Assembly (NCBI GenBank): GCA_004322005.1
Contig: SCRF01000120.1
Location: 36,910-100,909, forward strand
Direction of reading: 5' to 3'
DNA length: 64,000 nt
DNA from: Rhodanobacter sp.
GTDB lineage: Bacteria > Pseudomonadota > Gammaproteobacteria > Xanthomonadales > Rhodanobacteraceae
The translations under genes and the position numbers were made by a program. The notes beneath the pieces were generated by a model. The model did no database searches and had not been told where the DNA came from. It saw only the letters and a program-made list of their open reading frames with translations. Shown piece after piece: positions 20,962-31,107 of the stretch (position 1 is the first letter of the stretch; the number at the start of each line of letters is the position of its first letter).

Positions 20962-21504
20962 TCAGGGTTGCCGGATCCCGCCTCGCGTTGTTCCATGACC
21001 GTCGGCCGTCAGCAGTTGATGATCGACCAGCCAGCGCCGGGCATCGTCGGCGTCCTGCTCGAACCAGGCGCGGGTCGAGCCGAGCCGGAACGAATAGCCC
21101 CATGCATCCATGTCCGTCATCAGGCGTGCGCGGCCGACACCCGGCAACTGGTCGGCCAGCACGATCTGCAGGTAGCAGGTGGCGTCTTCCTCCTCGATCG
21201 AGTCGGTGGCGTCGGTGTGCACGGCGGCGCGGCGTTCGGGCGCCAGCACGATCAGGTGGCAGGCTTCGTGCAGCAGCGAATGGACCGGGGTGTCGTCGCG
21301 CGCATGAACCGTGGCGCCGATGATGCCGGCTTCCTCGTCGCCCCAGAAACTGCCGGGGATCGGTTCGCCCGCGGCGACGCGCTGCAGGCGCAGGTCGAAA
21401 CGGGCGAGCAGGGCGGACGGCGCGTCGAAGCCGATCCGGCCCACCCGCAGCACGTCGCTGGCCGGGTTGCCGGATTCGGGAAGGGTGTCTGCTTCGGAAT
21501 GCAT
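20962..21504 (-). CDS. conserved hypothetical protein with HEACH motif
   Basis: 180 aa; VHSLLHEACHLIVLAPERR resembles a Zn-peptidase HExxH helix. Confidence 0.65.
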   Translation of the reverse strand: MHSEADTLPESGNPASDVLRVGRIGFDAPSALLARFDLRLQRVAAGEPIPGSFWGDEEAGIIGATVHARDDTPVHSLLHEACHLIVLAPERRAAVHTDATDSIEEEDATCYLQIVLADQLPGVGRARLMTDMDAWGYSFRLGSTRAWFEQDADDARRWLVDHQLLTADGHGTTRGGIRQP

Positions 21505-21613
21505 TTGCGTGCGCGGAGGACGCCGATCGGTGAGGTGATGGAACAGCGCCGGGTGGCGATGGACGCCCGGTGAAAAGCGGATGGCGATGCCGTCGCGGGA
21601 CCGGTCGGAGCGC

Positions 21614-21910
21614 CTACCCGATCGTGGCTTCGTTCCGGGTCGGGTTTCCGGCGGCCGGCTTGCCTTCCGGCAGGGTGACCGAGAGTTCCAGTATCTCGTG
21701 GCCGCTGTCGCGTTCGAAATTGATGTTGATCGCGTCGAGATCGACGTGAACGTATTTCTTGATCACTTCGAGCAGCTCGTTGCGCATCATCGGCAGGTAG
21801 TCCGGCGCGCCGCGGGTGGAACGTTCCTGCGCCACGATGATGCGCAGACGCTCGCGTGCCACGGTGGCGGTCGATTCCGGCTTGCGCTTAAGGAAATCAA
21901 GGATACCCAT
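21614..21910 (-). CDS. minE: cell division topological specificity factor MinE
   Basis: MGILDFLKRKPESTATVARERLRIIVAQER...YLPMMRNELLEVIKKYV; order minC-minD-minE. Confidence 0.95.
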   Translation of the reverse strand: MGILDFLKRKPESTATVARERLRIIVAQERSTRGAPDYLPMMRNELLEVIKKYVHVDLDAININFERDSGHEILELSVTLPEGKPAAGNPTRNEATIG

Positions 21911-21915
21911 CGTGG

Positions 21916-22731
21916 TCAACCTCCGAACACGCGCTGGAGAAAGCCTTTCTTCGGCACATCGATGAAGCGCAGCGGGCGCACTTCGCCGAGGATGCGGGCC
22001 ACGGTATCGCTGTAGGCCTGTCCGGCCAGTGAATTGGCGTCGACGATCACCGGGATGCCGTTGTTGGATGCGGTTAGCACGTTTTCCGATTCGGGGATCA
22101 CGCCGACCACTTCGATGCCCAGGATTTCCTCGACATCCTTCACGCTGAGCATTTCGCCGATGGCGACCCGGGTCGGGTTGTAGCGGGTCAGCAGCAGATG
22201 CTGGGTGACCGGGCCCTCGCCGCGTTCGGCGCGCCGGGTCTTGCTGGCGAGCAGGCCGAGAATGCGATCGGAGTCGCGCACCGAGGACACTTCCGGATTG
22301 ACCACCACCACGGCGTGGTCGGCGAAATACATCGCCAGGTGCGCGCCTTTCTCGATGCCGGCGGGCGAATCGCACACGACGTAGTCGAAGCCGTCCCCGG
22401 ACAGCCCGTCGAGCACTTTCTCCACGCCCTCCTGAGTCAGTGCGTCCTTGTCGCGGGTCTGGCTGGCGGCCAGCACGTAAAGGTTGTCGTAGCGCTTGTC
22501 CTTGATCAGCGACTGCTTGAGCGTGGACTCGCCGTGCACGACATTGATGAAGTCGTACACCACGCGCCGCTCGCAGCCCATGATCAGGTCGAGGTTGCGC
22601 AGGCCGACGTCGAAATCGATCACGGCGACTTTCTTGCCGGCCATCGCCAGGCCGGTGGCCAGTGAGGCGCTGGTCGTGGTCTTGCCGACACCGCCTTTGC
22701 CGGAAGTGACGACGATAATCTCAGCAGTCAA
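21916..22731 (-). CDS. minD: septum site-determining protein MinD (likely TTG start)
   Basis: AEIIVVTSGKGGVGKTTTSASLATGLAMAGKKVAVIDFDVGLRNLDLIMGCERR. Confidence 0.96.
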   Translation of the reverse strand: MTAEIIVVTSGKGGVGKTTTSASLATGLAMAGKKVAVIDFDVGLRNLDLIMGCERRVVYDFINVVHGESTLKQSLIKDKRYDNLYVLAASQTRDKDALTQEGVEKVLDGLSGDGFDYVVCDSPAGIEKGAHLAMYFADHAVVVVNPEVSSVRDSDRILGLLASKTRRAERGEGPVTQHLLLTRYNPTRVAIGEMLSVKDVEEILGIEVVGVIPESENVLTASNNGIPVIVDANSLAGQAYSDTVARILGEVRPLRFIDVPKKGFLQRVFGG

Positions 22732-22766
22732 GGGCTCATCTCCGGATGGTTCTTCTTGTTGGGTGG

Positions 22767-23549
22767 TTACAGTTTCGCGAGCAGCAGTTTTTCGCCTTCG
22801 AGCCAGCATTGCACGGACTGGCCCTCGAGGTCGTCTGGTATTTGTTCGAATACGCGGTAATGGCCGGCGATCGCCACCAGTTCGGCGCGGAAGTCGGACA
22901 CGTAGATGCGGGCCGTCTCGTCGCCCTGGGCACCGGCCATGGCGCGGCCGCGCAGGCTGCCGTAGACATGGATGTTGCCGTCGGCGATCACTTCGGCGCC
23001 GTTGGCGATGGCGCCGGTGACGATCAGGTCGCGATCGCGGGCATAGATTTGCTGGCCGGAACGAACCGAGCCGGCATGATGCTGGGCACCTTGCCGGCTG
23101 CCCGGCGCCGGCACGGACAGGATCGGTTCGCGCTGCTGTTCGCGCGCTGCCGTTTCGCTGCGACGTGCCGGTTCCGCCGAGGCCGGCGCCGCCGCCCCGG
23201 CCCCGGCCGGTTCATAGGCGGCGCGGAACTTGGCGATCAGCGGCAAGCCCATGCGGCTGGCCAGCGCTTCGGTATCGCTGGTGCCGTAGGCCAGCCCGAC
23301 GGGCAGCATGCCGGCGCGGCGCACCGCTTCGAGCAGCGCGTTGACGGCAGCGTCGTCCGGCAGGTTGAGCAGATGACTGAGATCCAGCACCACCGCTGCA
23401 CGGGAAAACATCTGCGGCGCGGCGCGCACGCGCCGTTCCAGTTCGTCGCACAGTGCGGCAGCATCGACCCGGCGCACTCGCACACAGGCGATGCCGACCT
23501 GGCCGAAACGCAGGTCACAGGCGTCGGAGGTATCGACCTTCGCATTCAT
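22767..23549 (-). CDS. minC: septum site-determining protein MinC
   Basis: C-terminal GNIHVYGSLRGRAMAGAQGDETARIYVSDFRAELVAIAG; upstream of minD. Confidence 0.94.
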   Translation of the reverse strand: MNAKVDTSDACDLRFGQVGIACVRVRRVDAAALCDELERRVRAAPQMFSRAAVVLDLSHLLNLPDDAAVNALLEAVRRAGMLPVGLAYGTSDTEALASRMGLPLIAKFRAAYEPAGAGAAAPASAEPARRSETAAREQQREPILSVPAPGSRQGAQHHAGSVRSGQQIYARDRDLIVTGAIANGAEVIADGNIHVYGSLRGRAMAGAQGDETARIYVSDFRAELVAIAGHYRVFEQIPDDLEGQSVQCWLEGEKLLLAKL

Positions 23550-24163
23550 GGATGCCGATCTCCGGCGACGCGGCGTGGACCGGCGTCTTGCGATACGGGG
23601 CGGCGTTCGGCCAGCCACGGCACGTCCGGCAGCCCGCCATGATCGAGCCAGGTATCGCGCACGTAGGCGTAGCTGGGCAGATCCCTGGCCAGCAGGCTGA
23701 CCTGCGGGCCATCCTTGCCCATGCGCTGCTGTCCCACTTCCTGAAAGCCGTAGGTGCCGTGGAACAGCACCACCACGTCGTCGCGCGGCTCCAGGAACAC
23801 CTCGCAGGCGAGCAGCGGCACGCGCACCTCGGCATAACTGTGCACGTCGGAATAGAAGATCCGGCCCAGCCCGTGCCTTCGATAGGCGTTGGCGATCACG
23901 ATGCGGTCGATGTAGACGAATTGCGGGTAATGCTCGGAAAACCAGCGGTAGTTGGGGCTTTCGTAATCGCTGCCTTCGCGCAGAGCGATCAGGAACCCGG
24001 CCAGCTGGCCGTCGATTTCGGCGACGCGGAAATATTCGGCGTGTTCGTAGAAGTAGCGCAGGCGGGCCGCATCAAGGGCGAGGATGGAGCGACCGGCGAT
24101 GTTGTTGAGCGCCAGTACCGCATTCAGGTCGTGCTCGCGCACGTCGCGGATGGCAAGGGCCAT
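23546..24163 (-). CDS. GNAT family N-acetyltransferase
   Basis: YIDRIVIANAYRRHGLGRIFY; start-stop overlap with minC. Confidence 0.82.
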   Translation of the reverse strand: MALAIRDVREHDLNAVLALNNIAGRSILALDAARLRYFYEHAEYFRVAEIDGQLAGFLIALREGSDYESPNYRWFSEHYPQFVYIDRIVIANAYRRHGLGRIFYSDVHSYAEVRVPLLACEVFLEPRDDVVVLFHGTYGFQEVGQQRMGKDGPQVSLLARDLPSYAYVRDTWLDHGGLPDVPWLAERRPVSQDAGPRRVAGDRHP

Positions 24164-24358
24164 TCGTTGCTCCGCAATGGTGGATTCGGGGACGAAACCG
24201 GTCGACGGTCCCGCACTGACGTACATTATGGCATGCAGGCGTGACCAGTACATCTTGCGCAGGGCATGTAAAAGCTTCGTAAATTGGCGGTGTCCGTGGC
24301 TGGCGCTGCGGCAGGCATGACTTTGCGCCGATTGCGCGAATGGTCCGCACGTCCAATC

Positions 24359-25591
24359 ATGCACGGCATGCGCTGGTCATTCTTCAATCACATCCGTCTG
24401 CTGCGTTATGCGGGCTTCTTCACCTATCTGTCGGTGGGGACGCCGCTGATCACCAGCTGGGCCACCGAGCGGCTGGACCAGCTGCAGCGACCGAATTTTT
24501 CGCTGCTGCTGTGGACGCTGTGCTACCTGGTGTTCGGCCTGATGTACTGGCTGTTGACCAGCAACCTGGGGTCGCGGCGCTATCCGGGCCTGAAGCTGCT
24601 CGGGTTGGCCTTGATGACGGCGGCGGCGGTGGCGGTGGGCTGGTACAGCCACAGCGGATTGTCGGCGATGCTGATGGTGGTGGCTTCGGTGGTGCTGCCC
24701 TGGCTGCTGCCGTTCTGGCTGGGCGTCTTCTGGCTGGTGCTGCAGCACCTGAGTCTGGTCGCGGTCTTCGCCACGTTTCCGGAATACGACCACAGCGTGG
24801 CGGTGGGATTCCTGCAGGCCAGCATCTATCTGGGCATCTCGGTGCTGGTGTTCGTCACCTCGACGGTGGCCAGCCAGCAAGCCGAGCAACGCGAGGCGCA
24901 GCGCCGGCTCAATGCCGAACTGCTGGCCACCCGGGCGTTGCTGGCCGAGTCCAGCCGCATCGCCGAGCGCATGCGCATCGCCCGCGACCTGCATGACCTG
25001 ATCGGCCATCATCTGACCGCGCTGAGCCTGAATCTCGAGGTGGCCAGCCATCTCACCAACGAGGCGGCGGCGGCCCACGTGCGCAATGCGCAGAGCACCG
25101 CCAGGCATCTGCTCACGGATGTGCGCGAGGCGGTCAGCGAGTTGCGCCAGGACGATGCCATCGACCTCACCCAGGCGCTGCGCAGCCTGACCGAAGGCGT
25201 GCCCGGACTGACCGTGCACGTGGTGATGCCGCCGCGCTTCAGCGTGGAGGACCCGCGCCGCGCGCAGGTGTTGCTGCGCTGCGCGCAGGAGATCATCACC
25301 AATACCGCCAAACATGCCGGCGCGCGCAACCTGTGGCTGAACTTCGCCTATGCCGAGGCGAGCCTGCTGGGCCTGCATGCGCGCGACGACGGTCGTGGTG
25401 CGGCACGGGTCGAGCCAGGCAACGGCCTGTCCGGGATGCGCGAGCGGCTGGCCGAATTCGGCGGCAGCCTGACGCTGGATACCGACCTTGGCCAGGGCTT
25501 TGCGCTGACCGTGCGATTGCCGCTGGACGAGCACGCGGCGCTGGCGCACGCGCCGACGCGATTTGAACCACCGGCGTTGAATGTGTCGTAA
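24359..25591 (+). CDS. sensor histidine kinase (HisKA_3 type)
   Basis: RMRIARDLHDLIGHHLTALSLNLEVA; ARDDGRG; GNGLSGMRERLAEFGG. Confidence 0.92.
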   Translation: MHGMRWSFFNHIRLLRYAGFFTYLSVGTPLITSWATERLDQLQRPNFSLLLWTLCYLVFGLMYWLLTSNLGSRRYPGLKLLGLALMTAAAVAVGWYSHSGLSAMLMVVASVVLPWLLPFWLGVFWLVLQHLSLVAVFATFPEYDHSVAVGFLQASIYLGISVLVFVTSTVASQQAEQREAQRRLNAELLATRALLAESSRIAERMRIARDLHDLIGHHLTALSLNLEVASHLTNEAAAAHVRNAQSTARHLLTDVREAVSELRQDDAIDLTQALRSLTEGVPGLTVHVVMPPRFSVEDPRRAQVLLRCAQEIITNTAKHAGARNLWLNFAYAEASLLGLHARDDGRGAARVEPGNGLSGMRERLAEFGGSLTLDTDLGQGFALTVRLPLDEHAALAHAPTRFEPPALNVS

Positions 25592-25652
25592 TGTGGGCGG
25601 CTCGCATTGCCGTGCGAGAATGCCCATTGATCGAGAATGGCGCCAGGTGCCT

Positions 25653-25799
25653 GTCGGGCTTTGGTGGTCGAGACGAGAATTCGGCTGCGCGAGGACTGAT
25701 TTCTGACGCTTCGCCGGTCCATGGTGGTTCCATGGGCCAGGAAGCGGCGAGAATATGGACCGCACAGCCGGCTTCGCAGCCCGGCCACCAAAGTCCGAC
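25653..25799. repeat. MITE-like hairpin element with about 18-bp imperfect terminal inverted repeats
   Basis: gtcgggctttggtggtcg ... cggccaccaaagtccgac, between kinase and response-regulator genes. Confidence 0.7.
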
Positions 25800-25864
25800 C
25801 GGCCTTCCCGGGAAGGCCGGGTTCCGGTGCCATCTCATGAATCACGCTTGCCCGAGGATTCGCG

Positions 25865-26506
25865 ATGATTTCCGTTTGTCTTGTCGACGACCAGAATCTG
25901 GTGCGCCAGGGTGTTCGCTCCCTGCTCGATCTGTCCGAGGATATCCGGGTGGTGGCCGAATGCGCCGACGGCGCACAGGCGGTGCAGGACATCCCGCGGG
26001 TCAAACCCGACGTGGTGCTGCTGGATCTGCGCATGCCGAACATGAGCGGGCTGGAAGTGCTGCAGGCGCTGTCGACGCGCAACGAGCTGCCGCCGACCAT
26101 CATCCTCACCACCTTCGATGACGATCAGCTGGTATTGCAGGGACTCAAGGCCGGCGCGCGGGGGTACCTGCTGAAGGACGTCTCGCTGGAGCAACTGGTG
26201 GATGCGGTGCGCACCGTGGCAGCCGGCGGTTCGCTGGTGGCGCCGATGGTCACCCAGCGATTGATGGCCGGTGTGGCGCGGATGCAGAACCAGTTCAGCA
26301 GCCTCGAGCAACCCGATCCGCTGACCGAGCGCGAAACCGAGATCCTGCGGCTGCTGTCCGGCGGTTACAGCAACAAGGAGATCGCCAACTCGCTCAAAGT
26401 AGCCGAGGGCACGGTGAAGAACCATGTTTCCAACATCCTTTCCAAGCTTGGCGTACGCGACCGTACGCGGGCGGTGCTCAAGGCACTCGAGCTGGGAATC
26501 GTCTGA
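25865..26506 (+). CDS. response regulator, NarL/FixJ (LuxR) family
   Basis: ISVCLVDDQNLVRQGVRSLL receiver; LTERETEILRLLSGGYSNKEIANSLKVAEGTVKNHVSNIL HTH. Confidence 0.95.
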   Translation: MISVCLVDDQNLVRQGVRSLLDLSEDIRVVAECADGAQAVQDIPRVKPDVVLLDLRMPNMSGLEVLQALSTRNELPPTIILTTFDDDQLVLQGLKAGARGYLLKDVSLEQLVDAVRTVAAGGSLVAPMVTQRLMAGVARMQNQFSSLEQPDPLTERETEILRLLSGGYSNKEIANSLKVAEGTVKNHVSNILSKLGVRDRTRAVLKALELGIV

Positions 26507-26767
26507 ACGATCGCTCGTCGCGGATGGCGCAATGGCGCGATTTGCCATGCCTGCCCTGGCTATGCCGGAGCCTGTGCGGCGGTCGAGATTCTGCCGGCGA
26601 ATAACGGTATCGATCCCAATGGCGTTCCAGCGCGCGAGCAAGTAACATCCGTAGCTTCGGCATTTGCCGCCCCTGCAATAGCCTTGGGGGAAACCCCTCG
26701 GGAAGGCTCGTGTGACAACCGGGGGAACATCTTTGGCTTGGCGTAGAGACGTTCGGAGAACTCTGGA

Positions 26768-28120
26768 ATGATGCGTGTCCTTGAATTTATTGCTGCCCTG
26801 TTCATCGTCTTGGCAGTCGGTGTATTGGCGGCTGTGGTCATGCCCGGCAGCGGCCATGTGGAGCGTTCGCTGGTCGTCGGCAAGGATCTGCGTCAGGTGT
26901 ATGACGTGCTCGACAATTTCGGTCGGCTGCCGGAATACGCCGTGCTGCGCTCTCTCGACCCGAAAATCCAGTTCAAGTTTTCCGGCAAGGCCTTTGGCCC
27001 GGGGGCCGAAGTAAGCTGGACCAGCACCGATCCCAAGGTCGGCAACGGGCAGTTGACGATCGCCAGCGCCACACCGGATTTCAACAAGGTCGACAGCACG
27101 GCCAAGGATGCCAGCATCGTCTGGAACCTGGACAACAACTGGCGCGGTTACGACAAGCATTTCACGCTGGATCTGGCGCGCCAGGGCAGCCGCGGCCAGC
27201 TGACCAACGTGACCTGGTCGTATGACGTCACCTACGGCTGGAACCTGGTCAACCGTTTCGCCAATCTGTATATCCACGGCGATCCCGATGCATTCGTCCA
27301 GTTCAGTCTGAACAACCTGCAGAACGTGCTGGCCACCATCCCCAATGTCGATTACACCCAGCTGATCCCGTCGATCCAGCAGACTACGCAGACACCGGTT
27401 CTGCTGGTCTCCAGCTCGATTGCACGCAAGGAAGGTCTGGATGGTCTGGACGATGCGGTCAACAAGGCCATTGCGGAAATTCAGGCGGCCGCCAAGAAGC
27501 TCGGCGTGAATGTGACCGGGCCGCGGATTCTGTTCACCACCAATTATGGCGACCAGACCTTCTCCTTCGACGTCGCGATGCCAATCGATTCCAGCGTGCT
27601 GACGGTCAATGGTCAGAACGAGCAGTTGACTGCACCGACACCGCCGTCGCTGGATAGCTCCTCCGCGCCGGCTTCCGCCGGCAGCGCAGCCGCCACCGCC
27701 AGCGCTGCCGAAGTCACGCCGGGCAGCCACGATCATCTCGGTCGCCTGGTCGTGAACAACGACGTGCGTGCCGAACTGGCGTTTGGCGGTCCCGCGCTGA
27801 AGGGCGAATGGAGCGGCACGTTTGCCGGCGTACCGCAGACCCGCTCGATGCTCAAGGCCTACGCGCAGACCCATGGCTACAAGTTCGACGACGTGGTCAA
27901 CCCGTCCTACGACATACTGGCTACGCCGGAAGTGAGGGATTCCACCGGCGCCATTACCGCTTACGCCAAGTACGAGGTATATCTGCCGCTTACCCAGGCT
28001 CCGCAGCAGACACCGGAGCAGGAAGCCGGCATGCAGCCGCCGACGCCCGATGCCACCGCGCCCGCCTCGTCCTCGTCGGCCCCGGCCGCAGCCAGTTCCG
28101 CGCCCAGCGACGGCAGCTGA
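26768..28120 (+). CDS. SRPBCC/polyketide cyclase-like membrane-anchored protein
   Basis: N-terminal TM; VERSLVVGKDLRQVYDVLDNFGRLPEYA SRPBCC-like; low-complexity Pro/Ser/Ala tail. Confidence 0.7.
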   Translation: MMRVLEFIAALFIVLAVGVLAAVVMPGSGHVERSLVVGKDLRQVYDVLDNFGRLPEYAVLRSLDPKIQFKFSGKAFGPGAEVSWTSTDPKVGNGQLTIASATPDFNKVDSTAKDASIVWNLDNNWRGYDKHFTLDLARQGSRGQLTNVTWSYDVTYGWNLVNRFANLYIHGDPDAFVQFSLNNLQNVLATIPNVDYTQLIPSIQQTTQTPVLLVSSSIARKEGLDGLDDAVNKAIAEIQAAAKKLGVNVTGPRILFTTNYGDQTFSFDVAMPIDSSVLTVNGQNEQLTAPTPPSLDSSSAPASAGSAAATASAAEVTPGSHDHLGRLVVNNDVRAELAFGGPALKGEWSGTFAGVPQTRSMLKAYAQTHGYKFDDVVNPSYDILATPEVRDSTGAITAYAKYEVYLPLTQAPQQTPEQEAGMQPPTPDATAPASSSSAPAAASSAPSDGS

Positions 28121-28150
28121 GCCGCGAACGCCGAGCCTGTACACTTTCGG

Positions 28151-28182
28151 AAACCCCGTCCGCCCTGCGGTCGGGGTTTTTT
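28151..28182 (+). terminator. intrinsic terminator
   Basis: aaaccccgtccgccctgcggtcggggttttttc: GC stem followed by T-run. Confidence 0.88.
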
Positions 28183-28886
28183 CTCGATTGGGTCAGCCAT
28201 TTGGAAGGCCATGAGTCATGCCCTGCCTCGTCTCCACTGCAGGCTCCGGCAATGTGAAGCACGACGGACGTCGACTGGATCACGAGGTGCCTCAGGGGCG
28301 CGTCAGCCGGTAGCGCAGCGCATGGCTGTTGGCTCATCGACGATCATCGTGGTCTCGTTTGGACTGCATCGTTATTGACCCGCAAATGCCTCTGCAGCGG
28401 GCATGCCCGCGCGATAGCGTGGCGATCGGGGATTGGCAGTAGTACCTGCCGGACGGTTGCCCGTCGAGTCGGGTGGGCCAGGGTGGACATCTGCTTCTGG
28501 ATGAGCCGGCATTTGCACCGATGCCGTGCAGGGCACGGCCTGAGGTGGCTTCTGACCGCCGCTTACATCGGCACTGCAAAGGTAGCCCGGGGGCCAAAGC
28601 GGTATTTGCTCGATTAAGATAAGTACCACTTAAATACCAATACCGCAGGATTTTATTTCATCGTATCGAATCGGTGGCTCGTCAGCGTCTTTCGTGTGCC
28701 TTGAGTGGGCCAAATATCCAATCTTTCCGGGGGACGGAGCCATGCGGTGATTGCACAAGTGGATTCGTATTGGTATGTTGTCAGCAAGAGAGGCTGCCTT
28801 GTTCAACGAATCTTGCCGATCCCGCGCCATGGCTTGGGCCCCCTCATCGCCGAACTGCAGAGCAATTGATTTGACCAAGGGATCCG

Positions 28887-29918
28887 ATGAACGCCGACGA
28901 CACACTGATGTACCGCGAAGCGCATGAGTCAGCCGAGGTGGTCGCGCGCCAGTTCGCCGCCAACGAAGCCGTGGTGACGGCATTGGCGCGATCGCTGCGT
29001 GCGCAACCGCCGCGCTTCATCGTCACCTGCGCGCGCGGCAGTTCCGATCACGCCGCGGCGTATGCGAAGTACGTGTTCGAAACCCAGCTCGGCATCGCCA
29101 CCGCGTCCGCCTCGCCGTCGGTCACCTCGGTCTACGCGGCCGAGCAGCAGTGGCAGGGCGCGCTGTTCATCGCGATCTCGCAGTCGGGCAAGAGTCCCGA
29201 CCTGCTGCGCAATGCGCGGGCGGCGAAGGTCGCCGGAGCACGTGTGGTGGCGCTGGTGAATGTCGAGGACTCGCCGCTGGCGGCGATCGCCGATACGGTG
29301 ATTCCATTGCATGCCGGCCCCGAACGCAGCGTGGCGGCGACCAAGAGCTACATCGCTGCGTTGGCCGCGGTGCTGCACCTGTGCGCGCGCTGGCGCGGCG
29401 ACGCCGATCTGGGCGCCGTACTGCAAGTGCTACCGGATGCGTTGCGCGCCGGTTGGGACACCGATTGGTCATCGTTGAGCGAGGGTCTGCTCGCTGCGCA
29501 CAACCTGTTTGTGGTCGGACGCGGCTTCGGCCTCGGCATTGCGCTGGAGGCGGCGCTGAAGTTCAAGGAAACCTGCGGCCTGCATGCCGAGGCATTCAGT
29601 GCGGCCGAGGTCAGGCACGGGCCGATGGCGCTGGTCGGGCCGCAGTTTCCGGTGCTGTGTTTCGCCCAGGCCGACGACACGCTGGAGAGCACGCTGGCGG
29701 TGGCCGACGAATTCCGCCGGCGCGGTGCGCGTGTCTGGATAGCCGCCCCGGGCCTGCAGGGCAACGGCATCTTGCCGGTGATTGCCGGGTTGCCGGCGTT
29801 ATGCACCCCGCTGCTGATCATCCAGAGTTTCTATCGAGCCGCCAGCGAGCTGGCGTTGCTGCGTGGGTTCAATCCCGACGTGCCGCCGCATCTGAACAAG
29901 GTGACCGAAACGGTCTGA
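28887..29918 (+). CDS. SIS domain protein, glucosamine-6-phosphate deaminase/isomerase type (NagB-II-like)
   Basis: ARGSSDHAAAYAKYVFE; ISQSGKSPDLL; GPERSVAATKSYIAALAA; adjacent to nagA. Confidence 0.87.
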   Translation: MNADDTLMYREAHESAEVVARQFAANEAVVTALARSLRAQPPRFIVTCARGSSDHAAAYAKYVFETQLGIATASASPSVTSVYAAEQQWQGALFIAISQSGKSPDLLRNARAAKVAGARVVALVNVEDSPLAAIADTVIPLHAGPERSVAATKSYIAALAAVLHLCARWRGDADLGAVLQVLPDALRAGWDTDWSSLSEGLLAAHNLFVVGRGFGLGIALEAALKFKETCGLHAEAFSAAEVRHGPMALVGPQFPVLCFAQADDTLESTLAVADEFRRRGARVWIAAPGLQGNGILPVIAGLPALCTPLLIIQSFYRAASELALLRGFNPDVPPHLNKVTETV

Positions 29919-29952
29919 TCGTGCGGTCCATCGCTCCTCATGGGTAATCGCC

Positions 29953-31107
29953 ATGCTTCATTCGCTCACCAACGCCCGCGTACTCGCACCAGACGGCTGG
30001 CGCGACGATCTCGCCGTGCTGCTCGACGGCGCGCGCATCCTCGACCTGCTGCCGCGGTCCGATCCGCGCGTGCGCGGGGCGCCACAGCAGGATCTGGGCG
30101 GCGCCATGCTGCTGCCCGGGTTCATCGACGTGCAGGTCAACGGCGGTGGTGGCGTGCTGTTCAACGATGCGCCCACAGTGGAGAGTATTCGCCGGATCGG
30201 CGCGGCGCACCGGCGCTTCGGCAGCACCGGCTTGCTGCCGACGCTGATCAGCGACGAGGTGCCGGTGATGCGTGCGGCGCTCGCCGCGGTGGAGCAGGCG
30301 CTGGCCGAGGGCGTGCCCGGCGTGCTCGGCATCCATCTGGAAGGGCCGTACCTGGCGCGCGCGCGTAAGGGCGTGCACGATCCGAACCATTTCCACCCGC
30401 CCACTGCCGATGAACTGGCGCTGCTGTGCGCGCCGCACCGCGGGATCCGCCTGCTGACCCTGGCGCCCGAGTGCGTGCCGGCCGGCAGCATCGCTGCGCT
30501 GGCGGCGGCCGGAGTGATCGTCTGCGCCGGCCACACGGCGGCCGACTACGACACCACCCGCGTGGCGCTGGCCGCCGGCGTGCGCGGTTTCACCCATCTG
30601 TTCAATGCGATGACGCCGCTGGGCAGCCGCGAACCGGGGGTGGTCGGCGCCGCGCTGGAGGATGCCGGCAGCTGGTGCGGCTTGATCGTGGACGGCCACC
30701 ACGTGCATCCGGCCAGCCTGCGCGTGGCGATCGCCGCCAAGCCGCGCGGCAGGTGCGTGCTGGTCACCGACGCGATGCCGCCGGTCGGTGCCGATGATCC
30801 CGCGTTCGTGCTCAACGGCGAAACCATCACCGCGCACGAGGGCGTGTGCCGGACCGGGCAAGGCGTGCTGGCCGGCTCGGCGCTGGACATGGCCGGTGCC
30901 GTGCGCAACGCGGTGCAGCTGCTCGGCCTGCCGCTGGACGAAGCGGTGCGTATGGCCAGCACGTATCCCGCCGAATTCCTCGGCCTGGGCGCCAGCCACG
31001 GCCGCATCGCCGCCGGCCACCGGGCGGATCTGGTCGCGATGGACGACGACTTCCGCATCCGGCAGAGCTGGATCGGCGGCGTGGCCGACATGGCGACTGC
31101 TACCTGA
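29953..31107 (+). CDS. nagA: N-acetylglucosamine-6-phosphate deacetylase
   Basis: LLPGFIDVQVNGGGGVLFND; GIHLEGPYLARARKGVHDPNH; GHTAADYDTT; THLFNAM. Confidence 0.93.
   Translation: MLHSLTNARVLAPDGWRDDLAVLLDGARILDLLPRSDPRVRGAPQQDLGGAMLLPGFIDVQVNGGGGVLFNDAPTVESIRRIGAAHRRFGSTGLLPTLISDEVPVMRAALAAVEQALAEGVPGVLGIHLEGPYLARARKGVHDPNHFHPPTADELALLCAPHRGIRLLTLAPECVPAGSIAALAAAGVIVCAGHTAADYDTTRVALAAGVRGFTHLFNAMTPLGSREPGVVGAALEDAGSWCGLIVDGHHVHPASLRVAIAAKPRGRCVLVTDAMPPVGADDPAFVLNGETITAHEGVCRTGQGVLAGSALDMAGAVRNAVQLLGLPLDEAVRMASTYPAEFLGLGASHGRIAAGHRADLVAMDDDFRIRQSWIGGVADMATAT

Noticed and set aside
25835-28144. 769-aa minus-strand ORF
   Set aside because: Antisense to the response regulator and SRPBCC genes; composition not protein-like
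28200-28880. About 700-bp gap before the nag operon as a small RNA or lost gene
   Set aside because: Short ORFs are not protein-like and no RNA family is recognisable by eye; only the TACCA repeats were kept as a candidate signal
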